NCBI GenBank assembly: GCA_034096865.1 | Contig: JAWQFJ010012455.1 | Span: forward strand, 192,501-217,159 | Origin: Theodoxus fluviatilis | Taxonomy: Eukaryota > Mollusca > Gastropoda > Cycloneritida > Neritidae | Length of the DNA: 24,659 bases | Direction of reading: 5' to 3' | Part shown: positions 1 to 10,489 of the stretch, one piece after another | Layout: each line of letters begins with the position of its first letter | Position numbering within the stretch: the first letter of the stretch is position 1 | Made by a program: the position numbers and the translations under genes | Notes under the pieces: generated by a model | Told to the model about the DNA's origin: nothing | Databases searched by the model: none | Seen by the model: only the letters and a program-made list of their open reading frames with translations

Positions 1-47
1 TGACGCAGTACTCCGACCTGTTGGCAGTTGTGCGAGGCCATGAGGTA

Positions 48-156
48 CCGGGGTTCAGTCCTTGCTCGATATGACTTGACTGTTACTCTCCTTCTGTTTT
101 AAGGGCGAGGATGGCCACTGGCACTCAAATCATCCTCAACAGGGACTGCACCCCGG
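48..156. repeat. Imperfect inverted repeat (hairpin-forming)
   Basis: Positions 48-64 (ccggggttcagtccttg) are complementary in reverse to positions 140-156, with 15 of 17 bases pairing. Weaker pairing appears to continue inward to about 78 and 126, leaving a loop of roughly 47 bases. No coding frame or known RNA family was recognised. It could be the remains of a small inverted-repeat transposon or a chance hairpin; I see no target-site duplication. Confidence 0.45.
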
Positions 157-1744
157 CATCTAATCACTCCGGACTATTAACGACAGGTCAAACCACAACG
201 CCAACTCCGATCTATTAAAAAAAACACTCATTAGGTAGTTGGTAGTTTGCCCGTAGTCAATGTACTTTCTTAATGAGAGAAAATGGGACTGCTTCTGCAG
301 CAACAGGAAGATATAACATTACATTACAGAGTAACATTTCCCACGAAAGAATCCTTCTGAGATGAATGGCATCAACTAAATGCCATGTATAGTTCATGGG
401 TGAAAGGAGCCATTGAACGGCCAAGATTGTTTGAAAGTCAACATAGCCATACGGTAAACTAGCTACGTTACGTAAGGATCTACTTCTGCAGAAGTAAGCA
501 TGTTTTTCAGCTGCTGCCTTCAAAGACTGCGATCACCAGGTGAAATATGTATTTCTGGAGGAGTGATTTGAATGATTATTTTGTTGATAGCGGATAGTAC
601 TCTTCTATTGCTATGGATACAATTTGCATTTTATCACCAGCCTGTTGGTTTCGTCAAGGTGTTGGTGTTGCATTGCAGCTGACGTGTTGAATAAAGCTTG
701 AACCGTTTATTGACTAGTTGCCGACAGAGAAACGCTAGCCCTCGGGAGTTTCACAATACCGAGTTCACACGATCTCCAAGCTCGGAGGTTCAATGGTTAT
801 ATGTTTAAGTCCACATGCGATCAAAATAAAATCCAACTCACCCTTCGGATTCTCCAGTTGTGCGCGTTCCACTTCCACAGTAAATGATTCATTGCAATAA
901 ATCCACGATGGCGAAAACACCCTCCACAACTTGAAGATCAGCTGCATTGAGGTGAAGCAACAGGTCTTTGCATGTAAAGAGGTGCACGGAAACGTCGATT
1001 TGACGAGCCAGGGCGTTTCAAAACGATTCAACAGGTATCTTCGAAAGATCCAAAATGCGTTGAACATTCAGTCATCAGGGAGTCCTTTGCTTGCATATGT
1101 CCTTCATGGTGGTTATCAGAGTTAGCCGTGCAAATAATCACGGTACCAATATTCATCCAAGGAAATATTTGCCCCCGATTCAGCAAACAGAGCTGGGATG
1201 CTCGCGATGATTTGATTCAATCACAGAATCGAAGCACGAAGGGCACAAAGAGGACCTTGACTGGAGCTCTTAGATCTTGAAGAGGTGACTGTGTAATCTT
1301 CTATCTACCGTCCACACCACCTCAGCTCCACAAGGCGAGGCGGCTGGTGGTCCGTCGATGCGTCCCACTTCCAGGATGGATCCGTGCCAATGCCCCCTGC
1401 TCCAAGGGTCTTGCAGCTCCTGATAGCCTCATTTCATCGCCGGCGATTCCTCCAGCACACCTTGTTATCGATGACTCAGCGAGTCCAAGACTCAATATCC
1501 GCCTTCTTTCCATAGCGCCGTGGAGGGAAGTGATGTTGAAGAGGGGGGGATTGTCCCCAGTCCATCGCTCTTGAAGGAAATCCCCGTACTCAGGCTCTCG
1601 TCCAAGACTCTCTCAGCCGCCCCTCGCCCGTGCCGCCCCGCACTGAGTCAGGGTGTAAAAACCTCGGAAGCTACGGAGAAGAAGTTTTGCCTGATCGGAT
1701 CTCTATTTGCTCTGGACTGTCGCCTGTCAGCCCCAGAGGAAAGG
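157..1744. other. Unassigned sequence, no gene recognised
   Basis: Mixed-composition DNA without long tandem repeats. Open frames are short (under about 105 codons), overlap on both strands and match no family I recognise. The part from about 1300 to 1740 is more GC-rich with several CG dinucleotides, but I see no convincing exon or promoter there. Confidence 0.5.
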
Positions 1745-1910
1745 AAGGTAAGGTGGGGGAGTGGGGGGTGGAGGGGGAGTTGTGCAGGGGTGTGAGGTGG
1801 GGATGGGTATTGGCGTAGAGAGATGAAGTGGAAGAGAAGGAGGCAGAGGTTGAAAGAGGGGTTGGGGGTGGAGGTGGGGGTTGGGGGGAGGGGTGTGTGG
1901 GGAGGAGTTA
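1745..1910 (+). repeat. G-rich purine tract with quadruplex-forming potential
   Basis: The plus strand is nearly all G with some A and T and carries many runs of four to six G separated by one to seven bases, for example around 1754-1777 and 1861-1893. This meets the usual four-run rule for intramolecular G-quadruplexes. The minus strand is C-rich and gives spurious proline-rich open frames. Just downstream, 1936-1942 and 1945-1951 form a perfect 7-bp inverted pair (cttgggg/ccccaag). Confidence 0.65.
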
Positions 1911-2094
1911 GTTGGCGAAGACGCGACCTTCTCGACTTGGGGTCCCCCAAGGGAACGAACGTCATCCAAGCCGTAACCTCCGTTGCCTGCAGGGTGTCCT
2001 CCGCTAACCTGATTGCTCCTGCAAAATGGCCGTCATTGGCGTGAAAACTCCGCCTAATAGCTCAATACGGGGTCTTTTTCTACCTCATCGACCA

Positions 2095-2460
2095 CGGGTG
2101 GAGATGGGGGGTAGAGATGGGGGAGGGGATGGGGAGTTAGAAAGGGGGGCTGGGGGGAGCTGAGGGAAGATGAGGGTTGAGGCTGGAAGGGGAGGAGTGC
2201 AAGAGGGGGGCAAGGCAGAGATTAACGGAAAGGGAACTCCGAGGTTGAGAAAAACTAGGATCCAGTTCGGAGAAATTGCTAAGATTTTATTGTGGGGACG
2301 GCGGGAGTGGAGAGGGAAAAGAAATGGGGGGAGGGGGGGAGGGGAGGGGGGAGAGAAAGGAAGTAAGCGGGGGGTAGAAAGGGGTTGTGAGGACTTCTCT
2401 AAAACTAAGACGAAAGTCGATGGGGACACAAGGGGAGAGGAAGATGGCGAAGACTAGAGA
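2095..2460 (+). repeat. Second G-rich polypurine tract
   Basis: The composition matches 1745-1910. GGGG-type runs are dense at 2097-2160 and again at 2326-2376, separated by a less biased segment (about 2220-2285). The strand bias (purine on plus) is the same as in the tract 190 bp upstream, so both may derive from one decayed purine array. Quadruplex or triplex formation is an inference from composition only. Confidence 0.6.
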
Positions 2461-3159
2461 CAAGGACTGGAACTCTGTGGCTGCAGGCAGCCCACAGAAC
2501 GGAAGAGTGGCGGTGCCAAGGAAGGGCGTCGCCCGAGGGCCACATCCGCCGTTGTCTGCATGTCCCTGACAGATTCCACGTCCTGAAGAGTCTGTCCAGA
2601 ACATCTCTGACATGACATGAGTGAGCAGGCATGATGTCCGCCACGCTCCTATACTGACAGAAATTATTCTTAGCAAGCCAGGCAAATTCTCTAATTGAAT
2701 TATGTTTACTAAATTGAGTCTGATGAAAATCCGTGCTTGACTGCTTCCTTCAAATTCTCGGTTCATTGTTCCACGTTTGGAAAGCTTTGCGACCCACGAA
2801 TTATTGCTGTACATTGATACGTTTTGCTTACACGAGACAGTATCTTAATATCACACGTGATATCTAAAAAGCAGCTTCATCCCATTAACATAATTTTCAA
2901 AATGCCCATCAATGTCTCGGAAAACGTTTGTGTTGTAGGCAAACGAGAGAAAACAAGAGACAGAGAATGCACCTTAATGACTGCGCTGCTACAGTTCATC
3001 TTCCTATCTCGAGCATCTGTATTTTCTGTCAACTCCCTTCTCTTGCACCACTCTTTCTTTTTACTCCGGGTTCAGTGCTTTCCCTTTACGGTTCCTCGTA
3101 ATTCTAGGACAAGTCCTTTGACTATCCTTACTCCTGCCCCATTCTAACATTCTCTGGCT
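2461..3159. other. Unassigned sequence
   Basis: No tandem repeat longer than a few units and no recognisable coding frame. Composition becomes AT-richer after about 2660. Nothing further can be supported. Confidence 0.5.
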
Positions 3160-3415
3160 CTCTTCATCCTACACCGACCTATACCTACACCTGCACCTGT
3201 TCCATCTTCTCCCGCTTCTGCTCCTCTTGTTCCTCTACTCTCCTCTTTCCTCCTTCCATCTCTCGCTTATAATTTTTTTTCCTTCCTCTTTTTTCTTCCT
3301 TTTCCTCCCCCTCCTGCTTTTGCTTCTCCTATCCTTTCCGTGTCCATTCCTCGTGCTCCTGCTTCTCTTCCTTTTGTTCCTTCTGCTCCTGCTTCTCCAT
3401 CCTCCTTGTGCCAGA
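3160..3415 (+). repeat. Imperfect pyrimidine tract (CTCCTG/CTTCTC family)
   Basis: The plus strand is overwhelmingly C and T, with imperfect recurrences of short words such as ctcctgcttctc and tcctcttttt. It looks like a decayed CT-type microsatellite. The leucine/phenylalanine-rich frame on plus (3227-3589) and the arginine/lysine-rich frame on minus are consequences of this composition. Confidence 0.6.
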
Positions 3416-4052
3416 CAGATCTGTAGACAATGCCATTCTTCTTTGCCGCTATTCCAGGCTCGTCCCGCTCTCTTCAAGGGGCCGCGTCTCCAAAGAGCGC
3501 TTCCGTTTTGGCTGGCCCCTGAAAAGTCCCTGACGCTCTCCCCAAACCAATTGCCTCTCGCAAGGGCGCTAACGATGATGGATCGCTAGGGAGAGGGCGG
3601 CCCTGTCGTCTGGAGCCCTGAGGCGCCGGGACGTGATCCCGGTGACTGATGTCCTGGAGGCAACAGCCCGACAACCAGACAGACAGAGTGGACGCTGGGG
3701 GAAGTGCAAGGTCAGAAAAGACCGCTGAAGCGAGTGAGTGCTTGGCGGGGTTACAGCTTACTTAACAACTCGTTTAGAACAACTTTCTAGCAACGTAATC
3801 AACAAAGGTGCTTTTTCCAAATTAACAAGACACTTCTGTTTTCAAATCCTTGTTTCTTTTTGTTCGCGGTTAGCTCCGCAGTTATTCCATTGTTTTTCTG
3901 TTTATTGTTCCAGCATAAACAAACAAACAAACAATTGAAAACCAATCCGTTCACCTTCGGCAGTAAAGGTTCCTTTCTACCCGTCCATATGTTAACATCA
4001 ACATGTTATTCATTCTGTTGCATCTTTTTAAAAGCTCTGAACTCACACAACA

Positions 4053-4055
<3 letters not shown>
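3416..4055. other. Unassigned sequence with a short AAAC repeat
   Basis: No gene recognised. A short (AAAC) run of about four copies sits near 3917-3933. GC content is higher in 3450-3740 and lower afterwards. Confidence 0.5.
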
Positions 4056-4111
<56 letters not shown>

Positions 4112-4154
4112 CCTCCCTCCCTCCCTCCCTCCCTCCCTCCCTCCCTCCCTCCCT
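4056..4154 (+). repeat. Compound microsatellite (CT)n(CCCT)n
   Basis: About 26 uninterrupted CT dinucleotides (4056-4108) pass directly into about 11 CCCT tetranucleotides (4109-4154). The shared pyrimidine phase suggests the tetranucleotide array grew from a C-insertion variant of the dinucleotide. The homopyrimidine strand could form triplex DNA. Confidence 0.95.
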
Positions 4155-4266
4155 GAGTTAATAGATGTATATTTGCGGTTAGGTTCTGCTGCTTGGGCCA
4201 GAGGCCTAACTGACGAAATCGTTTGAGCTCGAGTTATAATCTCTCTGCTGCTCTCAGTCCGGCTGT

Positions 4267-4315
4267 CTGTGTGTGTGTGTGTGTGTGTGTGCGTGCGTGC
4301 GTGCGCGCGCGCGCG
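4267..4315 (+). repeat. Alternating (TG)n-(CGTG)n-(CG)n tract
   Basis: A TG dinucleotide run (to about 4291) grades through GCGT units into alternating GC ending near 4315. The whole 49-bp stretch is strictly alternating purine-pyrimidine, a composition known to favour left-handed Z-DNA. The CG end is a plausible ancestral state of the TG units through CpG deamination. Confidence 0.9.
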
Positions 4316-5945
<1,630 letters not shown>

Positions 5946-5997
5946 GTTCCACGGGCTTTTTCAGGAAGGCCTTTTTCACCCCTGCTTTCCATGGGCC

Positions 5998-6005
5998 TGA
6001 CGTCA
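5998..6005. promoter_or_regulatory. Full palindromic CRE-like site
   Basis: Exact TGACGTCA, the consensus for CREB/ATF-type bZIP factors, lies 52 bp after the end of the GACA array. No promoter or transcript is evident next to it, so function is unknown. One perfect 8-mer is expected by chance about every 65 kb. Confidence 0.25.
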
Positions 6006-6059
6006 CCTTATGTCCCCTAAGGGTCTCGCAACAACTAATAGCACCACCCTCTCAACCAT

Positions 6060-6071
6060 CCCCCCCCCCCC
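6060..6071 (+). repeat. C12 homopolymer
   Basis: Twelve consecutive C residues followed by ctcc. It is one of several homopolymer C or G runs in the window and is prone to length error in sequencing. Confidence 0.85.
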
Positions 6072-6148
6072 TCCATGGCCCCTACCGGATTGAGAGTGAG
6101 AATAGACCCACCGCGTTTTCCGAGGCGATTCGTTAAAGGGGAAAATTT

Positions 6149-6195
6149 GGCCTTACATAGCCCAAAAAGGTTGATAAACTGTAAAACTCCCCTTA
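6149..6195 (+). mobile_element. Retroposon 3' end, copy 1 (ATTC-tailed family)
   Basis: The segment immediately before the (ATTC)n array matches 12904-12948 at about 30 of 38 aligned bases (shared words include cctta, atagc, aagg, tgata and taaaa). It also aligns more loosely with 15908-15949. All three lie on the plus strand and each ends directly in a tetranucleotide array. This is the arrangement expected for the 3' end of a SINE or LINE whose tail is a simple repeat. The 5' limit of the element is not visible. Confidence 0.55.
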
Positions 6196-6413
6196 TTCGT
6201 TCATTCATTCATTCATTCATTCGTTTAATTGTTCACTCATTCATTCATTCACTCATTCTAAATTCACTTATTCATTCATTCATTCATTTAGTCACTCACT
6301 CATTCACTCACTCATTTATCCATTCATTCATTTATTCATACATTTGTTAGTTCGTTCGTTCATTCATTCATTCATTCATTTGTTCATTATACACTTCTGC
6401 ATTCATTCATTCC
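6194..6413 (+). repeat. (ATTC)n microsatellite with variants
   Basis: About 220 bp of ATTC tetranucleotides interrupted by GTTC, ACTC, ATTT and similar variants. It follows directly on a retroposon-like 3' end and is best read as its expanded tail. Translations give Ile-His-Ser-Phe repeats, which are artefacts. Confidence 0.93.
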
Positions 6414-6659
6414 CTATATCTTTCCAAACCGTTGATCTCTTCATTGCTCCGTCTTCTATAGATACCTCTCTTTTTTATTGTTTTGCCCAACTTTGCATAT
6501 TCCATTCCTCCAACCCCGCCTCACATCGTCCCAGCTGTTTCCTCGTTTTGAAAATAGTTTCTGTCGCTCTGGTGCGTGCTTCCTTCTTCTCTGCCGTGAT
6601 TATTTGGCTTCTCTCATTCTCTCATGCATATCAGGTACTTGTCCATTTTCTAGAAACAT
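6414..6659. other. Pyrimidine-biased sequence without identified function
   Basis: T- and C-rich on the plus strand but not repetitive. No coding or RNA feature recognised. Confidence 0.4.
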
Positions 6660-7045
6660 CTGCCCTGACCCCCCTTTATGCACCCGACCAACCCCTTATC
6701 CCCTTATCCCCCCCCCCCCCTCGTGCTCGCACCCATCCATACTGTATCCTCAGCCCATCCCACTCCATTTGTTCCAACCACTTCACCCATCTCCTGTTTG
6801 ACCCTAATCCACCCCTATAACCACTCCACACCACCCTCAAGCCACGTCAACCTCTATCCACCCATTCCACACCCACCCTGCTTCCCCCTTCACACACTCC
6901 ACTTCACGGTTCTCTCTTTACGCCCCTATTTCTCTGCAACCCCCCTACCCCCACTCTCCCATTCTAACCCGGCCCCTTGCCTCCCCTCTCCTCCTCCCCT
7001 TCCCCCCCCCCCCTCATCCCCCCCGTCCCCCCATCCCCTTGTCTT
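6660..7045 (+). repeat. C-rich low-complexity tract
   Basis: The plus strand is mostly C with A and T, with very few G. It includes C13 at 6708-6720 and C12 at 7002-7013, and ends in a run of short C-blocks (7005-7040). The complementary strand has clustered G-runs and could form quadruplexes, most plausibly at 6985-7040. Proline/histidine-rich translations are compositional. Confidence 0.7.
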
Positions 7046-7261
7046 CCGCATCACTGGGTAGAGAGGACTCGAGTGACAGCTCGTCAAGACACAGCTTGAC
7101 TTTTTTGATAGGGCCTGATGCGATTACGCCCGTTTAGGTCGCAAAGCGATGAAAAAGCTCAAGAGTTTCGATGAAGAGTTTTTTTGGCAATTGGATGCCC
7201 TCGAAGTAAATGGGGAATTTTCTTTTTTTCTTCTTTTTTTCCTTTATAGAACCTGCGCGTG

Positions 7262-7619
7262 TGACGTAAGAAAACCTGTTGATTTATTGTCCTCATTTGG
7301 TAAGAAACTATTTTAAACAGATAGTTAGACTATAATTATTTAGTTTTAAAGTAGTTTGCACAAATTAGATTTGGTGATCTTATTTCGTGTGAAAGTACTT
7401 TTGACACAAAAGGCTTAGATTCAAAATTAAGTTTACGAATACTTTTCAGAAACTTGTCCCCAGTGTTACTTATCTCGACGTTATTCAAATAATTTGAGAA
7501 ACAAACTAACACAAACGTGGAAGTATTTTATAAAAACCAATATTTCAACCCCACTAGCTCACCTATGACGTCACAGCAGCCATCAGAGAACAGCCACTTG
7601 AAAAACGTCTATGACGTAA
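7262..7619 (+). promoter_or_regulatory. Cluster of CRE-like motifs
   Basis: TGACGTAA occurs at 7262-7269 and 7612-7619, and the full palindrome TGACGTCA at 7566-7573. The two sites at 7566 and 7612 are 46 bp apart and share the longer context tatgacgt. These are matches to CREB/ATF-type sites, seen directly. Any regulatory role is inference, since no promoter elements or transcript start were identified. Confidence 0.25.
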
Positions 7620-7783
7620 GCTATCAAGGGCCTGTACTCGGGGACTTCGCCCGCGAGTTCGCCCTCGTGACATTCGAGGAAGAAAAGTTTGATACGCCAT
7701 GCCGGGCACGTACAACTCTGGCCCCGAACAATTACCGTGATGCTCCGCGAGTCGCCATTTTTGGAATATCGTCAGCTCGATAA
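7517..7783 (+). other. Unassigned open frame, 88 codons
   Basis: This frame is not low-complexity and contains internal ATG codons; the first listed codon is GTG, so a true start would lie at the ATG near 7565. Its middle carries a 12-bp tandem pair (acttcgcccgcg at 7644-7655, agttcgccctcg at 7656-7667). I recognise no protein family, signal peptide or domain. It could be an exon fragment, part of a dispersed repeat, or chance. Confidence 0.12.
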
Positions 7784-7996
7784 TTAGAACTTGTCCCTGC
7801 AGATGCTAAGTAGATTTGTACTCTTCTTTTTCTTTGAATCTGGTGTCGTGGGTCACAGTTGTGTCGCGGGGCTCTCTCTGTAGGAAAAAAAGTCGGAGAA
7901 GCGATGGAAACTGGACAAGCAAAGGCGAGTGATACACAAGATCGCCACTGGATCCTCCTACAACATATCCCCACATGGTCCACGGCGTGATGAGAA

Positions 7997-8272
7997 ATGG
8001 AAGGGACCCCTCTCACCAATCTCATTGCCGATTCTCCTGAGACTTCCTTCCCCCCTGAATCAAAGAGGCAGGCGTTGAAAAGATACAGTGGTTTTCCTCT
8101 CTTTAAGTGGATTACATCAGCTACTATATGTGTCATAGGATTACAAAATGTATACAGCCTCGACGCTCGCTCTGTAGCTCTACAGAACCTTCTGCTTGAA
8201 ACGTTGCAGTTTGCAAGGATTCCATACCAGAATCCTTCAGTGTTACCACTGCTTCTTACAACCCAAACATGA
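7997..8272 (+). other. Unassigned open frame, 91 codons
   Basis: Starts at an ATG in the context gaaatgg and ends at TGA. The translation is balanced in composition and has one moderately hydrophobic stretch around residues 33-52 that might be membrane-associated. No known motif was recognised and no splice sites or promoter were identified. The length is within what chance gives in a region of this size. Confidence 0.12.
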
Positions 8273-8508
8273 AAAACGAACTAGAAACACGGTTGCGTGC
8301 AATTTGCTGTGTGCTCCAAAGCCAGTTGCAATGGTGCAGGAATACAGTTCCATGTGTAAACTATTCCGGTTGAAGCCAGTGGAATGCATGAAAAGTTTGT
8401 ACCTTTCCCCCTTCACCTTTCCTTGCGTGCACGTTCATGCACTCTCACGCACTGACGCAAAGGGAATAGGGATTGACGGAAGAGATGAGGAGAAGAAGCA
8501 GAATAATT

Positions 8509-8925
8509 GGAGGAGGAGAAGGAGAAGGAGGAGGAGGAGGAGGAGGAGGAGGAGGAGGAGGAGGAGGAGGAGGAGGAGGAGGAGCAGGAGAAGGAGGAGC
8601 AGGAGGAGGAGGAGCAGGAGGAGGAGGAGGAGGAGGAGGAGGAGGAGCAGGAGGAGCAGGAGGAGCAGGAGGAGCAGGAGAAGGAGGAGCAGGAGGAGCA
8701 GGAGGAGGAGGAGCAGGAGGAGGAGGAGGAGGAGGAGGAGCAGAAGGAGCAGGAGGAGGAGGAGCAGGAGGAGCAGGAGAAGGAGGAGCAGGAGGAGGAG
8801 GAGGAGGAGCAGGAGGAGGAGGAGGAGGAGGAGGAGCAGAAGGAGCAGGAGGGGGAGGAGCAGCAGCAGCAGCAGGAGGAACAGGAGGAGAAGGAGCAGG
8901 AGAAGGAGCAGGAGGAGGAGGAGGA
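8509..8925 (+). repeat. GGA/GCA/GAA triplet array
   Basis: About 417 bp of triplets, mainly GGA with interspersed GCA (as gagcag) and GAA. It has higher-order structure: the rare word gcagaagg at 8740 recurs at 8836, 96 bp (32 triplets) later, with matching flanks on both sides. This points to a segmental duplication inside the array. All three plus frames are open as poly-Arg, poly-Gly and poly-Glu, a hallmark of a non-coding triplet array. Confidence 0.95.
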
Positions 8926-9138
8926 GAAGAAGAAGAAGAAGAAGAAGAAGAAGAAGAAGAAGAAGAAGAAGAAGAAGAAGAAGAAGAAGAAGAAGAAGAA
9001 GAAGAAGAAGAAGAAGAAGAAGAAGAAGAAGAAGAAGAAGAAGAAGAAGAAGAAGAAGAAGAAGAAGAAGAAGAAGAAGAAGAAGAAGAAGAAGAAGAAG
9101 AAGAAGAAGAAGAAGAAGAAGAAGAAGAAGAAGAAGAA
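8926..9138 (+). repeat. Perfect (GAA)71 array
   Basis: 213 bp of uninterrupted GAA, 71 copies, adjoining the GGA array without a gap. Long homopurine GAA-TTC tracts are established to form intramolecular triplexes and to block polymerases. The absence of interruptions, against the many in the adjacent GGA part, suggests recent expansion. Confidence 0.97.
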
Positions 9139-9912
9139 CTCTCTCTTACATCTTAAAGGCAGATATGAAAAATAATATAATACCGATAGCGTTTCTCAGC
9201 AAGGAAAAAATACCATTCCCTTCACACCTTATCAGATATCATGACGTATGAATTTTTTCCGTGCATGATTAATGATAAGACACTATTGAACGACACGAAG
9301 AATAATTGCCAGCCCGAAACTTTTTCTCACGCTCGCTGGGTTGATGCTATTCTCACTGGATCAATACAGGGTGTTGTATATCCGATAAATGACCAACTTC
9401 AAAGAACCAACAGGAAAGATCTCGGCGAAAGATACGAGTTATGACATTCGCCAGTGGAAATTCACACGGATCAGGGTCTCTGTAAATCACCACACAACTC
9501 CCAAAATAGCGACCAAGATGACAGTCTCCCACGCTAAATTTCCTTGGCGCAGTAGTCATGCGCAGGAACGGAAAAGGAGGGCTGCAAATTCCTCGGCTGT
9601 TTATAGAACTAACATCCATGTCCTCCATCCACTATTGCTTTCTCCTCGTGCAAGATGCAAACATTGAGTCTGTGAAGATGGAAACATTGAGTCTGTGAAA
9701 AGTACGCAGTGGTAGTTTCAGTCACGTGAAGAGATTTTACCAACATCATTAACGCTTCCCAGAAAGAAGAGTGAGCGATCAGGTCGATGCGGAACATCCA
9801 CTAGGATCATGTACATGTAGTGTACATGTTTCTTTTCTCAGCAATATAGACTGACCAATGCGATTATCATAGCAAGATAAGTGCAGATTTGCTTCGAAGA
9901 TTAATTGTACGT
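9139..9912. other. Unassigned sequence with small repeats
   Basis: No gene recognised. A 23-bp unit beginning aaacattgagtctgtgaa is tandemly duplicated at 9659-9681 and 9682-9704, the second copy diverging at its end. The pair catgtaca/tgtacatg at 9809-9829 forms an 8-bp stem with a 5-base loop. A CACGTG E-box lies near 9723-9728. Confidence 0.5.
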
Positions 9913-9930
9913 TTGCTTGCTTGCTTGCTC

Positions 9931-9985
<55 letters not shown>

Positions 9986-10028
9986 TACTTTTCTTTCTTT
10001 CTTTCTTTCTTTCTTTCTTTATTTCTTT
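9913..10028 (+). repeat. (CTTG)n(CTTT)n microsatellite
   Basis: A few CTTG units (about 9913-9929) lead into roughly 24 CTTT units, with minor variants at about 9986 and 10021. Read on the minus strand this is an (AAAG)n run lying about 110 bp downstream of a tRNA-like sequence. It may therefore be the tail of a SINE. Confidence 0.93.
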
Positions 10029-10139
10029 GATACTCACTCTGCTTTCCCTGCTTTTGTGCGAAAAACTATTTTGAAGCAGCTTCTAAGTATTTATTTAACT
10101 AAGAGAGTTATAAGTAATTCCTTATCAAGAAAGAAAAGC

Positions 10140-10226
10140 CCCCAACGAAGGAACGAACCCTCAACCTTCAGCACGAGGGGTCAGTCCATTCTCCACCCAC
10201 AACTTTCATATGCCTCGCGGTAGGGG
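10140..10226 (-). ncRNA. Degenerate tRNA-like sequence
   Basis: On the minus strand a 5-bp stem (gaggg/ccttc, one G-T pair) encloses the 7-base loop ttcgttc, resembling a T-arm. It is followed at once by gttgggg, which pairs in 6 of 7 positions with cccctac at the other end. A stretch resembling a D-arm and A-box (agttgtgggtggaga) lies at the expected side. The anticodon arm does not fold convincingly and the 87-base length is long for most tRNAs. It is more likely a SINE head or tRNA pseudogene than a working tRNA. Confidence 0.35.
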
Positions 10227-10283
10227 AGGGGATTAAGTTCCATTTGGGTTATCGTTCCTGAACAGCGCAATTAAAGAGCGGGA

Positions 10284-10310
10284 GTCACGTGGGGGGTCGC
10301 GGCACGTGAC
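10284..10310. promoter_or_regulatory. Inverted pair of CACGTG E-boxes
   Basis: GTCACGTG at 10284-10291 and CACGTGAC at 10303-10310 form a perfect 8-bp inverted pair with an 11-bp GC-rich spacer. GTCACGTG(AC) is the core preferred by USF, MITF and TFEB class bHLH-zip factors. The surrounding 300 bp is locally richer in CG dinucleotides than its neighbours. A promoter or enhancer role is inferred from motifs alone. Confidence 0.3.
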
Positions 10311-10489
10311 CCGGAGGCCGCTTCCATATGTACAGAAATGGTGCAAATATTATTTCTGCGGGCATTCCAGCCCGGCCCCCGACCCAGTCAATCATTCGCC
10401 GGCCCCTGGCACACAGCACCATCAATTAGGGCAAGCAGACGTGTTGGACCTCCCCCACCCTATAGCAGCCCCTGCCTGGCCCCGTGTTG

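Larger units (their letters stand above)
7046..8508. other. Mostly non-repetitive region with unassigned open frames
   Basis: This stretch includes AT-rich sequence (7190-7540), a more GC-balanced part (7560-7790) and mixed sequence up to the GGA array. It holds the CRE-like sites and the two unassigned open frames listed separately. A hairpin with 8-bp arms (aaggattc/gaatcctt, 7-base loop) lies near 8216-8238. No splice-supported gene could be assembled by eye. Confidence 0.45.
9905..10230 (-). mobile_element. Candidate tRNA-derived SINE
   Basis: Read on the minus strand, a tRNA-like head (10226 to 10140) is followed by about 110 bp of unrelated body (10139 to 10029). The (AAAG)n tail (10028 to 9913) follows. 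This order, tRNA head, body, simple tail, is that of tRNA-derived SINEs. The 6-bp word gattaa occurs just outside both ends (9899-9904 and 10231-10236) and could be a short target-site duplication, but this is weak. The interpretation rests on arrangement and the tRNA-like match, with no second copy in the window. Confidence 0.35.

Noticed and set aside
1648..1969. Proline-rich minus-strand frames near 1650-1970 and 2085-2814
   Set aside because: These are the complement of G-rich tracts. Proline, serine and leucine content is compositional and the frames overlap each other.
6075..7061. Plus-strand frames of 91-158 codons through the ATTC array and C-rich tract
   Set aside because: Ile-His-Ser-Phe and proline-rich translations follow the repeat unit and base composition, with no recognisable domain.
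8196..9251. Plus-strand frames of 222-351 codons rich in Arg, Glu, Gly or Lys
   Set aside because: All three frames of a GGA/GAA triplet array are open by composition, with no domain outside the array.
10140..10226. Functional tRNA gene
   Set aside because: The T-arm and acceptor ends pair, but the anticodon arm does not fold and the length is wrong for most isotypes. A SINE head or pseudogene fits better.
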